NCBI RefSeq assembly: GCF_017161565.1 | Contig: NZ_CP066796.1 | Span: 2,790,001 to 2,854,000, forward strand | Direction of reading: 5' to 3' | Source: Erwinia amylovora | GTDB taxonomy: Bacteria > Pseudomonadota > Gammaproteobacteria > Enterobacterales > Enterobacteriaceae | DNA length: 64,000 nucleotides | Part shown: positions 1 through 10,694 of the stretch, piece by piece | Layout of the letters: every line of letters starts with the position of its first letter | How positions within the stretch are numbered: position 1 is the stretch's first letter | Position numbers and translations under genes: made by a program | The notes under the pieces: generated by a model | The model's database searches: none | Told to the model about the DNA's origin: nothing | Seen by the model: the letters and a program-made list of their open reading frames with translations, nothing else

Positions 1-1
1 A

Positions 2-130
2 GGCGAGTTAATCCACGAGTTCTTTATTAACGGTGAATACCGTAACACCATACGTATGTGCATCTTCCAGCCTCAGTTTCTTGAGCGTTTCAAACCCGCA
101 CAGGGCATGGTGCAACCTGCGGCACAGTAA
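2..130 (+). CDS. speG: Spermidine N1-acetyltransferase, C-terminal fragment (cut by window edge)
   Basis: Only the last 42 codons lie in the window. SpeG is a cytosolic GNAT-fold enzyme that transfers acetyl from acetyl-CoA to spermidine or spermine and prevents polyamine toxicity. The visible residues ([20 protein letters not shown], then IFQPQFLE and a final PAAQ) match the tail of E. coli SpeG as I remember it (GELMHEFFINGQYRNAIRMC, IFQHQYL, PTAQ) almost position for position. The reading frame runs in from base 2 without interruption and ends at TAA 128-130, followed directly by a perfect hairpin. The catalytic and acetyl-CoA-binding parts lie upstream of the window and cannot be judged. 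In E. coli speG is far from ygaC and nrdHIEF, so the neighbourhood differs. Confidence 0.88.
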   Translation, partial: GELIHEFFINGEYRNTIRMCIFQPQFLERFKPAQGMVQPAAQ

Positions 131-152
131 GCAGGCCGGAAATCCGGCCTGC
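131..152 (+). terminator. Hairpin terminator after speG
   Basis: A perfect 10-bp inverted repeat, GCAGGCCGGA (131-140) and TCCGGCCTGC (143-152), begins one base after the speG stop. It is followed by CTCTGGTTTAA, a weak T tract. It also lies just past the 3' end of the opposing lipoprotein gene, so it may serve both directions. Confidence 0.7.
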
Positions 153-165
153 TCTGGTTTAATAA

Positions 166-588
166 CTAAGCCCCGCGAGCGCCGACAGGACTCATCACCA
201 CCTGCAGGCGCGGCGGCTCAATTTTGTACATCCCGCCATAGAACGGGTCAACCACCAGCCAGCCAGGGAACCCGAGCAGTGGAATATTGCCCAGCAAATA
301 CCACAGGTTTGCGCTCTCTTTCAACGGCAGCGTCTGCGGCACATAGCCGGCACGCTCCAGCATGACCAGGTACTTTTTCTTACCAAAATAGTCGCCGCTG
401 GACTTTGCCAGCGTCACGGTTTTTGGCGTATAGCCTTCTGCCACCGCTTTACCGCTCTCGTCCTGCACCACAAATTTCACCCCGGGGGGCTGGGTTTGCA
501 GCGTCACATCCTGCGTCTCGCTGGAGACGATGGTTGCACACCCCGTTAATATCCACGCCGCTATCAGCGCTGCGATCGCCCGTTTCAT
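166..588 (-). CDS. Small PEGA-like lipoprotein of unknown function
   Basis: A 140-residue protein with a classic lipoprotein signal: MKRAIAALIAAWILTGC, basic n-region, hydrophobic core and lipobox LTGC, predicting lipidation of Cys17. The mature part (ATIVSSETQDVTLQTQPPG, later GYTPKTVTL and RAGYVPQTL) looks like a PEGA-type beta repeat seen in surface lipoproteins. A second hydrophobic stretch rich in W and G (LWYLLGNIPLLGFPGWL) follows near residues 97-113. The start is the second of two adjacent ATGs (588), which has better spacing from AGGA; the reading frame stays open further upstream to 648 but with no ribosome site. It is convergent with speG. I do not recognise a named family and assign no function. 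Confidence 0.72.
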   Translation of the reverse strand: MKRAIAALIAAWILTGCATIVSSETQDVTLQTQPPGVKFVVQDESGKAVAEGYTPKTVTLAKSSGDYFGKKKYLVMLERAGYVPQTLPLKESANLWYLLGNIPLLGFPGWLVVDPFYGGMYKIEPPRLQVVMSPVGARGA

Positions 589-773
589 CATTATTCCTGC
601 ATATGTCCAGTATGCTGACAGTCTAAGCCTGACCGGGTAAGTTTTCATTATTTACCCACGCATGCCAGCGGGGGAACACAGTGATTAATTAGCGCGTTAT
701 TCAGCCATTAAAGGGGAAACATTCTGCATGCCGTGGACGCGCATGCCTGCCAGTTCATTTTCTGCCGGTGAGA

Positions 774-1109
774 TTATCCAAACATGCGCTCCAGATAACG
801 CTCCAGCGCCATGCGGGAACTGAAACCGTGGGGAATACCGTAATGGTCGTTTGCCTCACCAACCAGATACATCGGGAAGCGGACATAGTGATCGCATGTT
901 TTTACCTCCGAGGCAGCGGTAGCGATGGCCTGGCTTCGCTCTTTAAGCGTCGGGTGGATAACCAACGCGGTACGACCGAGGCGCGCTTCACGGTTGACAT
1001 AGACATAGTCTTCACCGCGACGATAACCGTAGGTTTTGGTGGTTATCGCATCCATTTCAAACCCCACTTTTTCCAAAACGCGCGCTACCTCATCAGGTCG
1101 TAAATACAT
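774..1109 (-). CDS. ygaC: YgaC family protein
   Basis: A 111-residue soluble protein without signal peptide or membrane segment. It aligns along its length with E. coli YgaC ([17 protein letters not shown]..., [19 protein letters not shown]..., [29 protein letters not shown]). The function is unknown. In E. coli ygaC also lies near nrdHIEF and is known as a Fur-repressed gene; I see no convincing Fur box here. The gene is divergent from nrdH across a gap of about 500 bp. The start is an ATG at 1109 with AGGAAC just upstream. Confidence 0.9.
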   Translation of the reverse strand: MYLRPDEVARVLEKVGFEMDAITTKTYGYRRGEDYVYVNREARLGRTALVIHPTLKERSQAIATAASEVKTCDHYVRFPMYLVGEANDHYGIPHGFSSRMALERYLERMFG

Positions 1110-1483
1110 GCTTGTTCCTCTCAGTCTGCAAACCAGGCAACCTTACAACAGGCGCTGCCTTCAGGGCTTTCGGAATAATCCATAAACGCCGACCATCAGG
1201 CGGCACAATCTGAGCCAGTCCTGTAACTAATAGTCGATTTCCGCACAAAGTAACAAATATTTGGCTGCCTGAGGTCAACGGCATCGGTGCTGCAAACGCT
1301 TCAGAGATTATTTTTTGCCGTGATGATTGCCGGCGCGCCGATGCCGCAGTGGTTGACTCCGGCCCGGCACCCGCAAACGAAAGCGGATTTTTTTTTCGGC
1401 TATTTTTTCGCGCTGAGAGCTTGTGCCAGAGGACCTGTGTCGCGATGGTGCAAGATAAATCTGATGACCTGAAATTTGTATGG

Positions 1484-1544
1484 TTGCAATCCGCAGACGC
1501 TATATCTAGTATTTAGTGAAAGGGATAAACGCTATATGGTGTGT
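1484..1544 (+). promoter_or_regulatory. nrdHIEF promoter with two NrdR boxes
   Basis: Two 16-bp sequences, ACGCTATATCTAGTAT (1497-1512) and ACGCTATATGGTGTGT (1529-1544), resemble the NrdR box consensus ACACTATATATAGTGT. Their starts are 32 bp apart, about three helical turns, as in other enterobacterial nrd promoters. A candidate promoter is TTGCAA (1484-1489), a 17-bp spacer and TAGTAT (1507-1512), so box 1 covers the -10 and box 2 the early transcribed region. NrdR is known to repress ribonucleotide reductase genes when dATP is high. The rest of the 1110-1617 gap holds no gene that I can support. Confidence 0.75.
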
Positions 1545-1617
1545 TTTCTGCTAAATCTCACTGACTGAGTGAGAGCCAATATAATCAACGCTCCGGCCAA
1601 GAAAGGAAATGCGAATC

Positions 1618-1860
1618 ATGCGCATTATTATTTACACTAAAGATAATTGTGTCCAGTGCAACGCCACAAAAAATGCCATGGACAAGAAAGGGATTGATTA
1701 CCAACTGATTAACCTCGACCACGAACCAGCCCATGTCGAGACCCTGAGGTCATTAGGTTACCGCCAGGTACCGGTGGTAATGGCTGAGCAGGAACACTGG
1801 AGCGGCTTTCGTCCGGACAAAATTCATGCGCTAAGCCATGCCGTTGCGGTGCGGGGGTAA
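1618..1860 (+). CDS. nrdH: Glutaredoxin-like protein NrdH
   Basis: An 80-residue redoxin that supplies electrons to the class Ib ribonucleotide reductase NrdEF. The redox motif CVQC is at residues 11-14, and WSGFRPD near residues 61-67 is the typical NrdH C-terminal signature. The usual enterobacterial length is about 81. The start at 1618 is preferred over the in-frame ATG at 1609 because AGGAA (1604-1608) abuts 1609 but lies 9 bases from 1618, and E. coli NrdH also begins MRI. It is the first gene of nrdHIEF, and nrdI follows after 4 bases, so the two are probably translationally coupled. Confidence 0.95.
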   Translation: MRIIIYTKDNCVQCNATKNAMDKKGIDYQLINLDHEPAHVETLRSLGYRQVPVVMAEQEHWSGFRPDKIHALSHAVAVRG

Positions 1861-1864
1861 TCGC

Positions 1865-2275
1865 ATGGCTTCGCTGGTTTACTTCTCCAGCCTGTCAGAA
1901 AACACCCACCGTTTTATCGCGCGGTTAAACCTGCCGTCACGCCGTATTCCGCTCGATTACGCGCAGCAGTTGCAGGTCAGTGAACCTTATATTCTGGTGG
2001 TGCCCAGTTACGGCGGCGGCACGCACCAGGGGGCGGTGCCTAAACAGGTGATCCGGTTTCTTAATCACAGCAATAATCGTCGGCTGATCCGCGGCGTTAT
2101 TGCTGCCGGTAACCGTAACTTTGGCGAAGCTTTTTGCCTCGCTGGCAAAATTATTGCGCAAAAATGCCAGGTACCCTGTCTCTATCGCTTTGAGCTGATG
2201 GGTACCCCTGAAGATATCGCTAACGTCTACAACGGAGTAACCGAATTTTGGCAGCGACAGACAGCACATTCTTAG
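1865..2275 (+). CDS. nrdI: Flavodoxin-like maturation protein NrdI
   Basis: A 136-residue flavodoxin-like protein, the same length as E. coli NrdI. It provides the oxidant or electrons that build the dimanganese-tyrosyl radical cofactor in NrdF. The FMN phosphate loop SSLSENT is at residues 8-14, and [10 protein letters not shown] and GNRNFGEAF form the flavin-contacting loops. The longer open frame begins at 1838 inside nrdH; the ATG at 1865 gives MASLVYFSS, matching the family start. The 3' end overlaps nrdE by 28 bases. Confidence 0.95.
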   Translation: MASLVYFSSLSENTHRFIARLNLPSRRIPLDYAQQLQVSEPYILVVPSYGGGTHQGAVPKQVIRFLNHSNNRRLIRGVIAAGNRNFGEAFCLAGKIIAQKCQVPCLYRFELMGTPEDIANVYNGVTEFWQRQTAHS

Positions 2276-4398
2276 AGGCCGCGGAGGCTACGGCGGATTA
2301 TCACGCGCTCAACGCGATGCTCAATCTGTACGACGATAATGGCCATATTCAGTTTGAAAAAGACCAGGACGCCACGCGCCAATACTTTATTCAACACGTC
2401 ATCCCCAACAGCGTTCAGTTCAACTCCATCGCCGAACGTTTGCAGTTTCTGGTGGCGGAAGGCTATTACGAAGCTGAGGTGTTGAACGCATACCCGTTTG
2501 AGTTTGTCTGTTCGCTGTTCGCCCGGGCCACTGCACGCCGCTTTCGCTTTCAGACATTCCTCGGCGCATGGAAGTTCTATACCAGCTATACGCTGAAAAC
2601 CTTTGACGGCAAGCGCTATCTGGAAAGTTTTACCGAACGCGTATGTATGGTGGCACTGACGTTAGCCAAAGGTGACCAGCCGCTGGCGCTGGCGCTGGCG
2701 GATGAAATTCTGAGCGGCCGCTTTCAGCCGGCCACGCCCACCTTCCTTAACTGCGGTAAGCAGCAGCGCGGCGAGCTGGTCTCCTGCTTCCTGCTGCGAA
2801 TCGAAGACAATATGGAATCGATTGGCCGTGCGGTCAATTCGGCGCTGCAGCTCTCCAAGCGTGGCGGCGGCGTAGCGTTCCTGTTGTCAAACCTGCGTGA
2901 GGCCGGTGCACCGATTAAGCGCATTGAAAATCAGTCTTCCGGCGTGATCCCGGTGATGAAGATGCTGGAAGATGCTTTCTCCTACGCCAACCAGCTTGGT
3001 GCCCGTCAGGGGGCGGGGGCGGTTTACCTGCATGCGCACCACCCGGATATTCTGCACTTCCTTGATACCAAGCGCGAAAACGCCGACGAAAAGATCCGCA
3101 TCAAAACTTTGTCGCTCGGCGTAGTGATCCCCGATATCACCTTCCAGCTGGCCAAAGATAACCAGCAGATGGCGCTGTTTTCACCGTATGACGTTGAGCG
3201 AATTTACGCTTTGCCGTTTGCCGATATCAGCATCAGCGAAAAATACCATGAGATGCTGGCGGATACGCGAATCCGCCGCACCTTTATCAATCCGCGTGAG
3301 TTTTTCCAGACGCTGGCGGAGATCCAGTTCGAGTCCGGTTATCCCTACATCATGTTTGAAGACACGGTGAACCGGGCCAATCCGGTCCACGGGCGTATCA
3401 ATATGAGTAACCTGTGCTCGGAAATCCTGCAGGTTAACACCCCAACCGAATATAACGATGACCTGAGCTATCGACATATCGGCAAGGATATTTCCTGCAA
3501 TCTCGGCTCGCTGAATATCGCCCATGCGATGGATTCTGCCGATTTTGCCCGCACGGTTGAGATCGCCGTACGCGGACTGACGGCGGTATCCGATCAAAGC
3601 CATATCCATTCGGTGCCCTCAATCGAACAGGGCAATGCGCAGTCACACGCCATCGGCCTGGGGCAGATGAATCTGCACGGTTATCTGGCGCGGGAAGGTA
3701 TTGAGTACGGTTCTGAAGCGGGTCTGGACTTCACCAATATTTACTTTTACACCGTGACGTACCATGCCCTGCGCACTTCAAACCAGCTGGCGCGTGAACG
3801 TGCTACCACTTTTAGCGGCTTTGCGGATTCCCGTTATGCCAGCGGCGAATATTTCACCCAGTATGTCGGGCAACGCTGGCAGCCACGTACTGCTCAGGTC
3901 GCCGCGCTGTTTGCCAAGGCAGGGATTGAGATCCCGACACAGCAGCAGTGGCAGGCGCTGAAAGAGGCGGTGATGCAACACGGGCTGTACAATCAGAATT
4001 TGCAGGCGATCCCGCCGACCGGGTCGATCTCCTATATCAACCACGCCACCTCAAGTATTCATCCGATTGTGTCGCGCATTGAGATCCGTAAAGAGGGCAA
4101 GACTGGCCGCGTCTATTATCCGGCCCCCTTTATGAATAACGATAATCAGGCGTTTTACCGCGATGCTTATGATATCGGGCCGGAAGCGATAATCGATACC
4201 TACGCCGAAGCCACCCGCCACGTCGATCAGGGGCTGTCGCTGACGCTGTTCTTCCGCGATACCGCCACCACGCGCGATATTAACCGGGCGCAGATTTATG
4301 CCTGGAAGAAAGGCATCAAAACGCTGTACTACATTCGCCTGCGTCAGATGGCCCTGCAGGGCACTGAGGTCGAAGGCTGTGTCTCCTGCTCACTCTGA
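2248..4398 (+). CDS. nrdE: Ribonucleoside-diphosphate reductase class Ib, alpha subunit
   Basis: A 716-residue catalytic subunit that reduces ribonucleoside diphosphates to deoxyribonucleotides. Features in order: N-terminal region beginning [10 protein letters not shown] without the ATP-cone of class Ia; [20 protein letters not shown] with the first redox cysteine; [18 protein letters not shown] carrying the thiyl-radical cysteine near residue 390; [18 protein letters not shown]; and the C-terminal shuttle cysteines in EGCVSCSL, which NrdH reduces. The start is TTG at 2248 inside nrdI, with GGAG at 2234-2237. This matches the E. coli gene, which as I recall also starts TTG GCA within nrdI. 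It acts with NrdF in the cytosol. Confidence 0.96.
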   Translation: MAATDSTFLEAAEATADYHALNAMLNLYDDNGHIQFEKDQDATRQYFIQHVIPNSVQFNSIAERLQFLVAEGYYEAEVLNAYPFEFVCSLFARATARRFRFQTFLGAWKFYTSYTLKTFDGKRYLESFTERVCMVALTLAKGDQPLALALADEILSGRFQPATPTFLNCGKQQRGELVSCFLLRIEDNMESIGRAVNSALQLSKRGGGVAFLLSNLREAGAPIKRIENQSSGVIPVMKMLEDAFSYANQLGARQGAGAVYLHAHHPDILHFLDTKRENADEKIRIKTLSLGVVIPDITFQLAKDNQQMALFSPYDVERIYALPFADISISEKYHEMLADTRIRRTFINPREFFQTLAEIQFESGYPYIMFEDTVNRANPVHGRINMSNLCSEILQVNTPTEYNDDLSYRHIGKDISCNLGSLNIAHAMDSADFARTVEIAVRGLTAVSDQSHIHSVPSIEQGNAQSHAIGLGQMNLHGYLAREGIEYGSEAGLDFTNIYFYTVTYHALRTSNQLARERATTFSGFADSRYASGEYFTQYVGQRWQPRTAQVAALFAKAGIEIPTQQQWQALKEAVMQHGLYNQNLQAIPPTGSISYINHATSSIHPIVSRIEIRKEGKTGRVYYPAPFMNNDNQAFYRDAYDIGPEAIIDTYAEATRHVDQGLSLTLFFRDTATTRDINRAQIYAWKKGIKTLYYIRLRQMALQGTEVEGCVSCSL

Positions 4399-5409
<1,011 letters not shown>

Positions 5410-5420
5410 CCTGTTGAGCG

Positions 5421-5445
5421 ATGGCTGCCGCCGGTAGCCATTTTT
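5421..5445 (+). terminator. Rho-independent terminator of nrdHIEF
   Basis: ATGGCT (5421-5426) pairs with AGCCAT (5436-5441) and is followed immediately by a T tract. It starts 12 bases after the nrdF stop. Confidence 0.75.
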
Positions 5446-5695
5446 AATATCTGGTTTTGCTGCTGTTTTATTTCAGTGAAACCCTGCATTTTTTCTGATT
5501 CAAATATGACCGTTTTGACAAGTTTATTTTCCGCCAGCAGACAACCTACAGAACAATATCTGACTCTTTAGAGAGAAGATTCCTAGAGAAATATCCAATT
5601 TTTTTCCCTCGCGTGACTCGCTGCAATCCCTTACCCACTCTGACATTAGCCGATCCGACTACCTGAATGAGAGTATTCTACTTCCATGATGAGGG

Positions 5696-5723
5696 TTGCC
5701 TTAGATTCTCAGTATGCTACGGT
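5696..5723 (+). promoter_or_regulatory. ProU-type osmotically regulated promoter
   Basis: TTGCCT (5696-5701), a 16-bp spacer and TACGGT (5718-5723). The spacer AGATTCTCAGTATG and both hexamers closely follow the main E. coli proU promoter (TTGCCT, TAGGGT) as I remember it. The rest of the 5446-5798 gap is AT-rich, consistent with the H-NS/curved-DNA control known for proU. The promoter lies about 75 bases before proV. Confidence 0.75.
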
Positions 5724-5798
5724 ATAGGCCGATAATATTTAATTACAAAGAAGAGTCGCAATTAGAAAATCAACTTTAACCGGGAAATAAATTAATGC

Positions 5799-6995
5799 AT
5801 GGCTATTAAAATTGAAGTTAAGAATCTATATAAAGTTTTTGGAGATAATCCCGATCGCGCGTTTAAATATATTGATAAAGGGATCGGTAAAGAAGCACTA
5901 CTGGAGAAAACCGGGCTGTCTCTTGGCGTGAAAAACGCCAGTCTGGCCATTGAAGAAGGCGAGATTTTTGTCATCATGGGGTTATCCGGCTCCGGTAAAT
6001 CCACTATGGTTCGCCTTCTCAATCGTCTGATAGAACCTACCCGCGGCCAGGTCATCATTGACGGTGAAGATATTGCAAAAATATCGGAAAGTGAATTACG
6101 CCAGGTGCGCAGAAATAAAATCAGCATGGTGTTCCAGTCATTTGCGTTAATGCCACATATGACGGTATTAAATAATGCCGCATTTGGTATGGAATTAGCC
6201 GGCGTACCCGTGGCAGCGCGTCAGGAAAAAGCGCTTGATGCACTGCGTCAGGTGGGTCTGGATAATTATGCCCATGCCTACCCGGATGAACTTTCCGGTG
6301 GCATGCGTCAGCGTGTTGGATTAGCTCGCGCGTTAGCCATCAATCCCGATATATTATTGATGGATGAAGCCTTTTCAGCGCTCGATCCGTTAATTCGTAC
6401 CGAAATGCAGGATGAGCTGGTCAAATTACAGTCGCGACACCAGCGTACCATCGTCTTTATCTCTCACGATCTGGATGAAGCGATGCGTATTGGCGACCGC
6501 ATCGCCATCATGCAGGGCGGTGAAGTGGTACAAGTCGGTACGCCGGATGAGATCCTCAATAACCCCGCTAACGACTATGTGCGCACCTTCTTCCGCGGCG
6601 TGGATATCAGCCACGTATTCAGCGCGAAGGATATCGCCCGCCGCAGCGCCGCCGCGCTAATTCGTAAAGCGCCGGGTCTTGGCCCGCGTTCAGCCATCAA
6701 ACTGTTGCAGGATAATGACCGTGAGTACGGCTATGTGCTGGAAAAACAGCGCTTTGTGGGCACCGTCTCCGTCGACTCGCTGAAAGCTGCGCTGGCAGAG
6801 GGAGCAGGTCTCGATCGCGCGTTGCTGGACAGCCCCCAGGCGATGCCTGCCGATACCACGCTTAACGATTTGCTTTCCCATGTCGCACAGGCTCCTTGCG
6901 CGGTGCCAATCATCGGTGAAGAGGGGCAGTACATCGGCATTATTTCCAAAGGTATGTTATTGCAAGCATTGGATCGTGACGGAGGCCAGCCATGA
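5799..6995 (+). CDS. proV: Glycine betaine/proline ABC transporter ATP-binding subunit
   Basis: A 398-residue ATPase of the ProU importer (E. coli 400). Walker A is GLSGSGKST near residues 60-68, the Q-loop is in [10 protein letters not shown], the ABC signature is LSGGMRQR and Walker B is [12 protein letters not shown], followed by the switch histidine in FISHDLDEA. The C-terminal ~120 residues form tandem CBS-type domains that act as the osmotic or ionic sensor in this family. It acts on the cytoplasmic face of the inner membrane with ProW and ProX. The stop overlaps the proW start by ATGA. In E. coli, sequence early in proV also helps silence the operon (downstream regulatory element). Confidence 0.96.
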   Translation: MAIKIEVKNLYKVFGDNPDRAFKYIDKGIGKEALLEKTGLSLGVKNASLAIEEGEIFVIMGLSGSGKSTMVRLLNRLIEPTRGQVIIDGEDIAKISESELRQVRRNKISMVFQSFALMPHMTVLNNAAFGMELAGVPVAARQEKALDALRQVGLDNYAHAYPDELSGGMRQRVGLARALAINPDILLMDEAFSALDPLIRTEMQDELVKLQSRHQRTIVFISHDLDEAMRIGDRIAIMQGGEVVQVGTPDEILNNPANDYVRTFFRGVDISHVFSAKDIARRSAAALIRKAPGLGPRSAIKLLQDNDREYGYVLEKQRFVGTVSVDSLKAALAEGAGLDRALLDSPQAMPADTTLNDLLSHVAQAPCAVPIIGEEGQYIGIISKGMLLQALDRDGGQP

Positions 6996-8155
6996 GTGAA
7001 CAAACCAGTAACCCGTGGGACTCTGCAACCACAAATCAGAGCGCGCCGGCTGATGCCAGCCAGGCCACCAGCGGCAGCAGCGACCCGTGGGGGGCGCCGA
7101 ATGCCGCGACTTCCAGCCAGCCAGCCGCCGGTTCTGCTACCGGCGGCAGCGATGCCTGGGGTGCTTCTTCCGGCGCTTCACATGACGCGGCAGCGAGCGG
7201 CGACTGGCTGAACAGCGCCCCGGCACCGCAGGTGGAGCATTTTAATCTCCTCGACCCGTTCCATAAAACGCTGATCCCACTCGACAGCTGGGTGACCACC
7301 GCGATTGACTGGATTGTGAGCCATTTCCGCCCCCTGTTCCAGGGCATTCGCCTGCCGGTGGATTATATCCTTAGCGCCTTTCAGCAGCTGCTGCTGGGCA
7401 TGCCGGCACCGGTGGCGATTACCGTTTTTGCCCTGATCGCCTGGCAGCTCTCCAGCGTCAGTATGGGGGTCGCCACGCTGGTGTCACTGGTGGCGATCGG
7501 TGCGATCGGCGCATGGTCCCAGGCGATGGTGACGCTGGCGCTGGTGCTGACCGCCCTGCTGTTCTGTATCATCATTGGCCTGCCTTTAGGCATCTGGCTG
7601 GCACGCAGCCAGCGTGCGGCGAAAATTATTCGCCCGCTGCTGGATGCGATGCAAACCACGCCAGCCTTTGTCTATCTGGTGCCGATCGTAATGCTTTTTG
7701 GCATCGGTAACGTGCCGGGCGTGGTGGTGACCATCATCTTTGCCCTGCCGCCGATTGTGCGTCTGACTATCCTGGGTATCAAGCAGGTGCCTGCTGACCT
7801 GGTGGAAGCCGCTGAATCCTTCGGTGCCAGCCCGCGTCAGATGCTGTTTAAAGTCCAGCTGCCGCTGGCGATGCCAACCATTATGGCCGGGGTCAATCAG
7901 ACGCTGATGCTGGCGCTGTCGATGGTGGTTATCGCTTCAATGATTGCCGTAGGCGGTCTCGGCCAGATGGTGTTACGCGGGATCGGCCGCCTGGACATGG
8001 GCCTGGCTACCGTCGGCGGCGTTGGTATCGTTATTCTGGCGATCATCCTTGACCGACTCACGCAGTCGGTGGGTAAGGACAAACGCAGCCGCGGCAACCG
8101 TCGCTGGTACACCAGCGGCCCGCTGGGACTGTTGACCCGCCCCTTTATAAAATAA
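6992..8155 (+). CDS. proW: Glycine betaine/proline ABC transporter permease
   Basis: A 387-residue inner-membrane permease, about 33 residues longer than E. coli ProW (354). The extra length is all N-terminal, in a low-complexity S/A/G/Q-rich stretch (residues 1-~80) with repeated short Trp motifs: NPWDS, DPWGA, DAWGA, GDWLN. After [20 protein letters not shown] the protein matches the family, with several membrane segments from about residue 135 and the EAA loop [20 protein letters not shown] that contacts ProV. The start codon overlaps the proV stop (ATGA). The ProU system imports betaine, proline and related solutes at high osmolarity. Confidence 0.95.
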   Translation: MSEQTSNPWDSATTNQSAPADASQATSGSSDPWGAPNAATSSQPAAGSATGGSDAWGASSGASHDAAASGDWLNSAPAPQVEHFNLLDPFHKTLIPLDSWVTTAIDWIVSHFRPLFQGIRLPVDYILSAFQQLLLGMPAPVAITVFALIAWQLSSVSMGVATLVSLVAIGAIGAWSQAMVTLALVLTALLFCIIIGLPLGIWLARSQRAAKIIRPLLDAMQTTPAFVYLVPIVMLFGIGNVPGVVVTIIFALPPIVRLTILGIKQVPADLVEAAESFGASPRQMLFKVQLPLAMPTIMAGVNQTLMLALSMVVIASMIAVGGLGQMVLRGIGRLDMGLATVGGVGIVILAIILDRLTQSVGKDKRSRGNRRWYTSGPLGLLTRPFIK

Positions 8156-8220
8156 TTCTTCTGGCGGCACGCCACCGTGCCGCCCGTAACCTCCGCACGA
8201 CCAAACATTAAGGAATCGCT

Positions 8221-9216
8221 ATGCGTAAGACAGCACTGCTGGCCGCCGCGTTCACCACGCTGGCCGCCGCCCAGGTTTCCGCCGCCGATCTGCCGGGTAC
8301 GGGCATTACCGTAAAGCCCGCTCAAAGCACCATTACTGAAGAGACGTTTCAGACGCTGCTGGTAAGCCGCGCGCTGGAGAAACTGGGCTACACCGTTAAC
8401 GATCCCAGTGAGGTCGATTACAACGTTGCCTACACCTCAATTGCCGCCGGTGATACCACTTTTATGGCCAACAACTGGAGACCGCTGCACGATGATATGT
8501 ACCAGGCGGCGGGCGGCGACGCCAAATTCTACCGTCAGGGAGCCTACGTACAGGGCGCAGCCCAGGGTTATCTGATTGATAAGAAAACCGCTGATAAGTA
8601 CCACATCACTAATATCGAACAGCTGAAAGATCCTAAGCTGGCCAAACTGTTTGATACTAACGATGATGGCAAAGCCGATCTGACCGGCTGTACGCCGGGT
8701 TGGGGCTGTGATGATGTGATTACCCACCAGATCAAGGCTTACGGACTCAGCAATACCGTTACACATAACCAGGGCAACTACTCGGCGATGATCGCCGACA
8801 CGATTACCCGCTACAAAGACGGCAAACCGGTGCTCTATTTCACCTGGACACCTTACTGGGTCAGTGATGTGCTGGTTCCGGGCCGCGATGTGGTCTGGTT
8901 GCAGGTGCCGTTCTCATCCATGCCGGGCGGACAGAAAAATGTCGATACCAAGCTGGCAAACGGTGCCAACTATGGCTTCCCGGTTAACTCCATGCACATT
9001 GTGGCGAACAAAGAGTGGGCGCAGAAAAACCCGGCGGCGGCAAAACTGTTTGCAGAAATGAAGCTGCCGTTAGCGGATATCAACGCGCAGAACTCGCGTA
9101 TGCATCAGGGCCAGTCTTCTGAGGCGGATATCAATGCGCATGTCAATGGCTGGATCAAAGCGCATCAGGCACAGTTCGATGGCTGGGTGAAAGACGCCCT
9201 GGCCGCCGCTAAATAA
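8221..9216 (+). CDS. proX: Glycine betaine-binding periplasmic protein
   Basis: A 331-residue solute-binding protein (E. coli 330). The N-terminus [18 protein letters not shown] is a Sec signal with a likely cleavage site VSA/ADLPG. Aromatic residues of the betaine-binding cage appear in [19 protein letters not shown] and FTWTPYWV. Two cysteines ([10 protein letters not shown]) may form the disulfide known in the family. It hands betaine or proline betaine to ProVW from the periplasm. Start ATG 8221 with AAGGAAT upstream. A strong GC hairpin lies 8 bases past the stop and ends the operon. Confidence 0.96.
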   Translation: MRKTALLAAAFTTLAAAQVSAADLPGTGITVKPAQSTITEETFQTLLVSRALEKLGYTVNDPSEVDYNVAYTSIAAGDTTFMANNWRPLHDDMYQAAGGDAKFYRQGAYVQGAAQGYLIDKKTADKYHITNIEQLKDPKLAKLFDTNDDGKADLTGCTPGWGCDDVITHQIKAYGLSNTVTHNQGNYSAMIADTITRYKDGKPVLYFTWTPYWVSDVLVPGRDVVWLQVPFSSMPGGQKNVDTKLANGANYGFPVNSMHIVANKEWAQKNPAAAKLFAEMKLPLADINAQNSRMHQGQSSEADINAHVNGWIKAHQAQFDGWVKDALAAAK

Positions 9217-9224
9217 CCTGTAGC

Positions 9225-9254
9225 CAGGTTGCCGCCCCCGCCTGCGGCAACCTG
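9225..9254 (+). terminator. GC-rich hairpin after proX
   Basis: A perfect 11-bp stem: CAGGTTGCCGC (9225-9235) with GCGGCAACCTG (9244-9254) and an 8-base loop. It has no strong T tract, so it may stabilise the 3' end or work with Rho. Between here and 9412 I see no gene. Confidence 0.6.
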
Positions 9255-9412
9255 CTCACGCTTTAACAACTGAGCCACTTCTTCTGGTCAGCCGGCAGTT
9301 CGATGATTAATGCCGCTGAACTGGTTTGTCCTGTTAATTATCATGTGAGTGAAATAGTTTTTTAGGTTATTATTAGCCTATAGGACTTTTCTTACTCTCA
9401 TGTTTGGTTTTT

Positions 9413-10597
9413 ATGAAATCCCCCCATCAAGCTCTTACGCCCGCTTTAGTTACGCTGATGTCATTCGCGACTGGCCTTTCCGTGGCCAGCAACTATTATG
9501 TGCAGCCGCTGCTGGCCACCATTGCCCATACCTTTGGCCTCTCATTCCATCAGGCGGGATTTATTGTCACCACCGCACAGCTGGGATATGCCGCCGGGTT
9601 GCTTTTTTTGGTACCGCTGGGTGACATGTTCGAACGTCGTGGCCTGATTGTCTCGATGAGCCTGCTGGCAGCGGGGGGATTGATGATCACCGCCATGTCA
9701 TCAACGCTTCCGCTAATGCTGCTGGGTACGGTACTGACCGGGCTGTTTTCAGTGGTGGCACAGATCCTTGTGCCGCTGGCAGCAACGCTCGCCGCGCCGG
9801 AAAAACGTGGCAAGGTGGTTGGCACCGTAATGAGCGGTCTGCTGCTGGGTATCCTGCTGGCGCGAACCGTAGCCGGCGGGCTGGCAGAGCTGGGCGGCTG
9901 GCGCAGCGTGTACTGGATAGCCAGCCTACTGATGGTATTGATGGCGCTGGCGCTATGGCGCTATCTGCCGCGTTATCAGCAGTCGGTGGCACTCAATTAT
10001 CGCCAGCTGTTGGGGTCCGTTTTCACCCTGTATGCGCGTCATCCCGTGCTGCGCACCCGGGCCATTATCGGTTGTCTGGCGTTTGCTAACTTCAGCGTGC
10101 TCTGGACCTCCATGGCATTTCTGCTTTCTTCCCCGCAGTGGAACTATTCAGTGGGCGAGATTGGTTTACTTGGCCTGGTCGGTGCGGCAGGAGCGCTGGC
10201 GGCCCGCCATGCCGGTGCACTGGCAGATAAAGGCCATGCCCGGCTGACCACCAGCGGAGGATTGTTGATTTTACTGACCTCGTGGGGGATCACCGCCCTG
10301 GGCGCTCACTCTCTGCTGGCGCTGATTGTGGGGATTATCCTGCTGGACCTTGCGGTTCAGGGTGTACATATCACCAATCAGAGCGTGATCTACCGCCGTA
10401 TGCCTGAAGCACGTAACCGACTCACTGCCGGTTATATGACCAGCTACTTCATTGGCGGGGCGGCCGGGTCATTATTGTCGGCGTTGGCTTTTCAGACAGC
10501 AGGATGGTATGGGGTATGTACGATTGGCGTTCTGCTAACCCTGATTAATCTGATTATCTGGTGGCGTGGCCATCACTTTGAGGCCACAACAGAGTGA
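9413..10597 (+). CDS. ygaY: MFS transporter, YgaY-like
   Basis: A 394-residue major facilitator protein with about 12 membrane segments. The typical MFS loop between segments 2 and 3 is seen as GDMFERRG, and the N-terminus (SNYYVQPLLATIAHTFGLS) is typical of the aromatic/sugar-efflux-like DHA1 branch that includes YgaY. E. coli carries ygaY between proX and emrR only as a damaged remnant; here the reading frame is intact. The start is uncertain: ATG 9413 is chosen, TTG 9404 is in frame and gives three more residues; neither has a strong ribosome site. The substrate is unknown. It has no shared operon and is followed by a 465-bp gap before emrR. Confidence 0.8.
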   Translation: MKSPHQALTPALVTLMSFATGLSVASNYYVQPLLATIAHTFGLSFHQAGFIVTTAQLGYAAGLLFLVPLGDMFERRGLIVSMSLLAAGGLMITAMSSTLPLMLLGTVLTGLFSVVAQILVPLAATLAAPEKRGKVVGTVMSGLLLGILLARTVAGGLAELGGWRSVYWIASLLMVLMALALWRYLPRYQQSVALNYRQLLGSVFTLYARHPVLRTRAIIGCLAFANFSVLWTSMAFLLSSPQWNYSVGEIGLLGLVGAAGALAARHAGALADKGHARLTTSGGLLILLTSWGITALGAHSLLALIVGIILLDLAVQGVHITNQSVIYRRMPEARNRLTAGYMTSYFIGGAAGSLLSALAFQTAGWYGVCTIGVLLTLINLIIWWRGHHFEATTE

Positions 10598-10694
10598 TTT
10601 TTTTGAGTGATAATTGGCGCTTTTTAGATTTTGCTGCCTGTTAAGACAATTCCCGCTCTGTTATGGTTAGGCGCAATTTATTAAAGATGGTTAT

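Noticed and set aside
33..365. Plus-strand ORF of 110 codons across speG and the lipoprotein gene
   Set aside because: Out of frame with the speG tail and antisense to the lipoprotein; composition is not protein-like.
1093..1472. Small ORFs between ygaC and nrdH on both strands
   Set aside because: No ribosome site or family match; the region is better read as the divergent regulatory region of ygaC and nrdHIEF.
7001..7200. Possible tandem DNA repeat at the start of proW
   Set aside because: Only the protein motif (Trp-Gly with S/A/Q linkers) repeats; the bases are not a clean tandem repeat, so no repeat element was annotated.
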